DNA from: Paenibacillus radicis (ex Xue et al. 2023)
GTDB taxonomy: Bacteria > Bacillota > Bacilli > Paenibacillales > NBRC-103111
Length of the DNA: 64,000 nt
Assembly: GCF_024722015.1 (NCBI RefSeq)
Contig: NZ_JANQBD010000004.1
Coordinates: 124,001 to 188,000, forward strand
Direction: 5' to 3'
In this document: piece by piece, positions 60,343-64,000 of the stretch
Position numbering within the stretch: the first letter of the stretch is position 1
How the letters are laid out: each line of letters begins with the position of its first letter
Notes under the pieces: generated by a model
Database searches by the model: none
Told to the model about the DNA's origin: nothing
The model's input: the letters and a program-made list of their open reading frames with translations, nothing else
Program-made: the position numbers and the translations under genes

Positions 60343-61482
60343 TTACCATTTGGAGGGGTCAATTTTACTAGGATCAAGCCCTTGCCAAATATTTCGGATG
60401 TCCGCTGATTTGGGGTTATCGAATACGAGCCATGCCGTAGGCAAGAAACGTTCGCCGTACTCACTGGATGGACGATTTATTATTTTATTATCATGTACCA
60501 GAACGGTGGAGGAACCTCCATCCAGATTTGCAGCTGTTACAGCTCCATGCTCCAGAAATATTTTTTGAATATCGAATAAGGTTGCGCCAATACTATGACC
60601 CGGTTTCCTGCCGTCTATGATTGCGAACATGATGGTGCCATCTTCCTTCTGTGCCATGGCTGTTCGAGGCGCGATACCCCAGCCGTCGGCCTGGTTCTTA
60701 ATTTGACCGACGCCATTAACAATAAAGCGAGGTGCAAAGGTGACCGCTTCTTGAACACCCATCTGCAGAAGCTCCGTAGGCTTGTATTTGCCGGCAATCA
60801 TACGTCCGTCTTTATCGATACCAACGATATGGTTTGCGGTATTCATCCCTCCATCATTATAAAAGATGGTGCCGCCTGATATTACAAGTCCGGTTGGTTG
60901 AAAGCCGTTGCCCATCCATTCCGGATCGACGAAACCTCCTGCGTTAACTCCTGCCTCCGCTCCAAGGCGTTTGACCATAGATGATACCTTTTCACCTTTT
61001 CCAGGCGCACCAGGAACTGCAATTCTTAGTTTCTTGGGGTCGTTCACTATCATTAAATGTCCTTTGAAATTGGTGCCTGATATCGGCTCGATCTCTACTA
61101 ATGGCTTTTTTTCAACTGGCTTAACTGAATTATCCGGCTTGCTTACATGGACTAGCTGCTGATCCTTGACCTCAGCGAAGTTATCGAACTGCTGCCAATA
61201 ACGATTAACACGTCTTTCCAATTCTTCTTGCCCGATTAAGTATGCCGCCCAATGCCGATGCTGTGTTGTAATTAAAGTGTCAGCCATCAAGAAGCGGAGA
61301 TTGGAGCCGGAATTTGTCATAAAGAACCAAAAGCTGAATATCATTCCCATGAGTAGCAAAACACTTACCGTATACAAAAATAAGGTTAGAAGCGCAGATG
61401 ATTTCTTTGTTTTTTTAAGTGATTGAGGTTTCGGTTTTGAACTGCCGCCAGTATTCGTATTCGGTGAAATTTGGGGTGCCAT
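60343..61482 (-). CDS. phosphodiester glycosidase (NAGPA) domain membrane protein
   Basis: 379 residues from the ATG at 61482, 8 bp after AAAGGAC. N-terminal Lys-rich tail, one membrane helix (residues about 31-52, LLTLFLYTVSVLLLMGMIFS), then the NAGPA-like domain: GAEAGVNAGGFVDPEWMGNG, GGTIFYNDGGMNTANHIVGI, GWGIAPRTAMAQKEDGTIMF, IDGRKPGHSIGATLFD and NLDGGSSTVLVHD. Bacterial members act on exopolysaccharide or cell-wall glycan phosphodiesters outside the membrane. Downstream of the LytTR-GGDEF-EAL gene, with a terminator between them. Confidence 0.86.
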   Translation of the reverse strand: MAPQISPNTNTGGSSKPKPQSLKKTKKSSALLTLFLYTVSVLLLMGMIFSFWFFMTNSGSNLRFLMADTLITTQHRHWAAYLIGQEELERRVNRYWQQFDNFAEVKDQQLVHVSKPDNSVKPVEKKPLVEIEPISGTNFKGHLMIVNDPKKLRIAVPGAPGKGEKVSSMVKRLGAEAGVNAGGFVDPEWMGNGFQPTGLVISGGTIFYNDGGMNTANHIVGIDKDGRMIAGKYKPTELLQMGVQEAVTFAPRFIVNGVGQIKNQADGWGIAPRTAMAQKEDGTIMFAIIDGRKPGHSIGATLFDIQKIFLEHGAVTAANLDGGSSTVLVHDNKIINRPSSEYGERFLPTAWLVFDNPKSADIRNIWQGLDPSKIDPSKW

Positions 61483-61525
61483 GAATTTTGTCCTTTCAAA
61501 TGTCGGTAGCTTCATTGTTATAAAC

Positions 61526-61579
61526 GTAAATAAGAGGAAAAAGTTTCAGTAAGCCACTGGACTTTTTCCTCTTATTTAC
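61526..61579 (-). terminator. terminator after the LytTR-GGDEF-EAL gene
   Basis: Arms 61526-61544 and 61561-61579 are perfect 19-bp complements (core AAGAGGAAAAAGT/ACTTTTTCCTCTT). The distal arm overlaps the stop codon of the upstream gene by four bases. Confidence 0.8.
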
Positions 61580-63384
61580 ATTAGGTACAGCTGTTTGTTT
61601 TCTTTGATCATAAGTTCAAATTCATGAGCAGGCATCGGCTTGCTAAAAACATAGCCTTGTACCTCATCACAGCCTTGATTAATAAGGAAGTCCAACTGCT
61701 CTTGAGTTTCCACACCTTCAGCCAATGATTTGATTTTCAATTGACGGGACATGGCGATTAAGGCTGTTACGATAGCCGCATTTTCTTCATCGACTGTTAC
61801 ATCGCGTATAAAGGATTGATCGATTTTTAAGGTGTGGACCCTAAACCGTTTCAAATAACTAAATGAAGAGTAGCCTGTTCCGAAATCATCAATGGAGATT
61901 CGAACTCCAAGTGCTCTCAGCTTTTGCATGGTGTCTATAATATAAGAGATATTAGTCATGGCGACGTTCTCGGTTATTTCCAAGCATAGAAGTTTAGGCT
62001 CCAAGCCGGTTTCCTCTAATGTCTTCTCTACAAGCTGAACAAATTGAGGCTGGTGAAATTGTATGGCGGAAATATTGACAGAGACACATAGGGGAGGATG
62101 CCCAATGTTCTGCCATTTTTTATTATTAAGACAGGATTGCTTTAGTACCCAATTACCAATTGGTATTATTAAACCGGTTTCCTCGGCAAGAGGGATGAAC
62201 TCCGCAGGAGAGATCATGCCCCATTCAGGGTGAACCCAACGTATTAAAGATTCCATGCCATAAATTTTTCCATTGCTCAAATCTACAATTGGCTGATAAA
62301 ATATGCGAAATTCGTCACGCTCCAGCGCTTTGCGAAGATGAATCTCCAAATTTAATCTATGCAAGGAACGTTTGTTCATTTCCGGTTGATAATAATGATA
62401 CGAATTCCCACCTTTCTCTTTGGAGCGGTACATGGCAATGTCTGCGTTTTTCAATAAGGTTTTCACGTCAGTACTATCATGGGGGTATAGACTTATTCCT
62501 ATGCTCGCTGTTACGAAGAGCTCCTGATTTTCAATGATGAAAGGTTCCCTTAATAACTCGGGGATTCCTTTGGCGAATTGGGCAGCTTCATCAATATGTG
62601 CAATATCTGATAGCAATATGATAAATTCATCGCCGCCGAAGCGAGCTACGATATCTTTTTCCTTCACATAGATCTGAAGCTTCTGGGCTAATAGCTGCAG
62701 CAATTGGTCGCCAACATGATGGCCCAGCGTGTCGTTAATGACTTTGAAGCGGTCAAGGTCGAAAAAAATAACGGCCATTTTACCACCGGTTTGTTCGGCA
62801 TTTTCGAAGCTGGCTTTAAGCCTTTCATCAAAATGAAGGCGATTTGGTAAATTTGTCAATGAGTCGTGATAAGCCATATGAACAATTTTTTGTTCGGCAC
62901 GTTTGCGTTCATTGACTGCACGAATAGTAGCATAGGATCGAAGAAGCTGTTCATCCTTCGTTTCACTAATAATTTTGGCAAACAGCTCGTCTTGTTCAGC
63001 TTGATCTTGTTGAGTGTTGCTAGGATCAGTAGTTTCCATTATTTGCATAACATTATAAATATGATCCTTATGTATTCGGGCGGCGGAAGCGGTTTTGGAA
63101 TATTTGCGATCTTGCTTGTCGAGATAAACAATGCCTTTTTTAGAGTCATATTCACCGACATGGTTCATATTCACTAGGTTTGCGCTGTCCAGAAACCGGA
63201 ATCCATCTTCAAATAACCATTCTTCCAAGTTATCAAATGAGAGATCCAGATAGTAGTGCTGGTCTTTTGTATGAATGACTATAGATCGGTCGCGGATTTG
63301 TTCGATTTTTATAACTTCGCTCGAATCAATAATAATAATCTCTGACCCTCTCTTGCCATCTCGAGTAACGGGAATTTTCTGCAT
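61576..63384 (-). CDS. LytTR-GGDEF-EAL fusion, predicted c-di-GMP enzyme
   Basis: 602 residues, ATG at 63384 behind TTTGGAG. Domain 1 (about 10-112) is a LytTR DNA-binding fold: SEVIKIEQIRDRSIVIHTKD, NLEEWLFEDGFRFLDSANLV, NMNHVGEYDSKKGIVYLDKQ. Domain 2 (about 168-335) is GGDEF with intact RFGGDEF at 250-254 and FFDLDRFKVINDTLGH; the inhibitory-site RxxD is KEKD. Domain 3 (about 345-595) is EAL with ESL at 378-380, NISAIQF, LEITENVA, IDDFGTGYSS, KIDQSFI and EGVETQEQ, so phosphodiesterase activity is possible. No receiver or transmembrane domain. It lies 67 bp downstream of agrD on the same strand, separated by a hairpin. Confidence 0.88.
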   Translation of the reverse strand: MQKIPVTRDGKRGSEIIIIDSSEVIKIEQIRDRSIVIHTKDQHYYLDLSFDNLEEWLFEDGFRFLDSANLVNMNHVGEYDSKKGIVYLDKQDRKYSKTASAARIHKDHIYNVMQIMETTDPSNTQQDQAEQDELFAKIISETKDEQLLRSYATIRAVNERKRAEQKIVHMAYHDSLTNLPNRLHFDERLKASFENAEQTGGKMAVIFFDLDRFKVINDTLGHHVGDQLLQLLAQKLQIYVKEKDIVARFGGDEFIILLSDIAHIDEAAQFAKGIPELLREPFIIENQELFVTASIGISLYPHDSTDVKTLLKNADIAMYRSKEKGGNSYHYYQPEMNKRSLHRLNLEIHLRKALERDEFRIFYQPIVDLSNGKIYGMESLIRWVHPEWGMISPAEFIPLAEETGLIIPIGNWVLKQSCLNNKKWQNIGHPPLCVSVNISAIQFHQPQFVQLVEKTLEETGLEPKLLCLEITENVAMTNISYIIDTMQKLRALGVRISIDDFGTGYSSFSYLKRFRVHTLKIDQSFIRDVTVDEENAAIVTALIAMSRQLKIKSLAEGVETQEQLDFLINQGCDEVQGYVFSKPMPAHEFELMIKENKQLYLM

Positions 63385-63412
63385 AAAGACTCAGCTCCAA
63401 AGAGAAGGATTG

Positions 63413-63445
63413 AATCGGCTGCCAGGGGTAGGCCGGCAGCCGATT
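63413..63445 (-). terminator. hairpin between agrD and the LytTR-GGDEF-EAL gene
   Basis: AATCGGCTGCC (63413-63423) and GGCAGCCGATT (63435-63445) are perfect complements. The minus-strand tail (CAATCCTTCTC) is poor in U, so it is probably a partial terminator or processing site setting the ratio of peptide to enzyme. Confidence 0.6.
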
Positions 63446-63451
63446 TTAGTA

Positions 63452-63574
63452 TTATTTTTTCAACAATTCCAATGGTGTTTCAGGTCGATTATCCCACAAA
63501 GAATTAGTAGTTACAAATATTGCAGCGATAGTAACTAGAGCAGAGTTAGCAATGATGGCGAACCATTTTTTCAT
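63452..63574 (-). CDS. agrD: AgrD-like cyclic lactone autoinducer propeptide
   Basis: 40 residues from the ATG at 63574, overlapping the agrB stop by four bases (ATGA). Amphipathic leader MKKWFAIIANSALVTIAAIF, then VTTNSLWDNRPETPLELLKK. The PETPLELL tail is the conserved C-terminal recognition region of AgrD proteins processed by AgrB. A serine rather than cysteine at position 25 predicts a lactone ring, for example Ser-Leu-Trp-Asp-Asn. Exact ring ends are inferred. Confidence 0.85.
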   Translation of the reverse strand: MKKWFAIIANSALVTIAAIFVTTNSLWDNRPETPLELLKK

Positions 63575-64000
63575 AGCGAAACCCTCCTTTCTAAATAGTG
63601 GATACTATTTTCAAACAGCTTTGTGGTGTGCAAAGCTTGTATGAAAAACGCAGTTGATAAAAGATCCATCTGAAAATAATAGTTAGAAAAAACGATAGCA
63701 ACAGAAATAAGCTTCAATAGAGGGTAATACTTTTTGTCTATTCGACTTACACCCTCTATGCCTTGAGGTGCTGTTTTTAATAGAATAAGTAAAGCTGCAG
63801 TATTTAATATAAAGCCTATATAAAAAAAGTCGTATTCCAAATGGGAAGCTGTGATGAAAATAATAGAAGATGCTATGCAGCAAGCTAATGATGAAGCTAG
63901 ATGGGCTCCACCGCTAACAATACGTAGTAAGGTATAACACAATATGACTAATAAAGCTTTGGATAGGTGATTAGTAAAAGAAGAAATGAAAATAACTATG
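63571..64000 (-). CDS. agrB: AgrB-like peptide-processing membrane protease, 5' end outside the window
   Basis: At least 142 residues; the frame stays open to the window edge, so the start lies beyond 64000. TTG at 63942 is internal. The catalytic region RIVSGGAHLASSLACC has the AgrB H-x6-C arrangement, followed by four or five hydrophobic helices. AgrB cleaves the C-terminal part of AgrD and cyclises the peptide. Directly coupled to agrD. Confidence 0.85.
   Translation of the reverse strand, partial: IVIFISSFTNHLSKALLVILCYTLLRIVSGGAHLASSLACCIASSIIFITASHLEYDFFYIGFILNTAALLILLKTAPQGIEGVSRIDKKYYPLLKLISVAIVFSNYYFQMDLLSTAFFIQALHTTKLFENSIHYLERRVSL

Overview
The window reads as chromosomal DNA of a Paenibacillus-like endospore-forming Firmicute. 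Evidence: Bacillales-type genes (YutE, YtxG/YtxH, YhbD/YhbE-like, BrfA/YqkK-like, FusB-like EF-G binding protein, AraM), an S-layer-homology protein, an agr-like cyclic lactone system, strong AGGAGG ribosome binding sites with many TTG/GTG starts, and dense carbohydrate-uptake operons. No rRNA, tRNA, CRISPR array or intact transposase was found. One possible transposase-less insertion-sequence remnant is present.

Layout. 1-3600: end of an AI-2E exporter-family gene, a metallophosphoesterase, a YbaK-type deacylase, an XRE regulator and a YhfC intramembrane protease. 3608-8882: a sugar-acid operon (DgoD-like dehydratase, ABC importer without its ATPase, IclR regulator) behind a promoter with a cre-like site and an 18-bp palindrome. 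8855-10212: a degenerate 40-41 bp tandem repeat that starts inside iclR, then non-coding DNA rich in small palindromes. 10213-16825: a membrane-anchored M23 peptidase with an Ala-Thr microsatellite, divergent LysR/MFS genes, cheX behind a c-di-GMP-I riboswitch, a very acidic small protein, and an acetylornithine-type aminotransferase. 17234-24424: a seven-gene operon joining sn-glycerol-1-phosphate dehydrogenase (AraM) to a DeoR regulator, a complete Ugp-like importer and a divergent glycerophosphodiesterase. 24491-27126: an NlpC/P60 lipoprotein and an SLH protein. 27802-35813: a sugar-oxidation cluster matching the lower Weimberg pathway (YjhG-type dehydratase, FAH-family 2-keto-3-deoxy-acid dehydratase, alpha-ketoglutarate semialdehyde dehydrogenase) with two dehydrogenases and an IclR regulator. 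An SGNH esterase and a GH43 xylosidase/arabinofuranosidase elsewhere in the window could feed it.

36871-44739: a FusB-type protein behind a leader peptide with alternative hairpins, a GntR regulator, a decayed two-component remnant, two tandem low-complexity surface-type proteins, and an MpsC-FdhF/YdeP-FdhD group whose leader carries a structured element and a terminator. 44871-50386: GH43, a CDF metal exporter with an ArsR-type operator, a sugar isomerase, and brfA with its intrinsic terminator inside the coding region. 50509-60252: azoreductase, TPR protein, thiamine genes (thiO, tenI, thiD), YutE, a SufR-like regulator, YhbE/YhbD-like proteins, a KDPG aldolase and YtxG/YtxH.

60343-64000 (minus strand): a phosphodiester glycosidase-domain protein, then a LytTR-GGDEF-EAL fusion directly downstream of agrD and agrB. 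This is the most striking arrangement seen: an agr peptide signal locus whose next gene is a LytTR DNA-binding domain fused to a c-di-GMP synthase/phosphodiesterase module instead of agrC/agrA. With the c-di-GMP riboswitch on cheX, it suggests peptide quorum sensing feeding c-di-GMP control of motility or surface behaviour. At least two families of dispersed palindromic elements occur between genes; one has three copies of about 120 bp with a conserved folded architecture.
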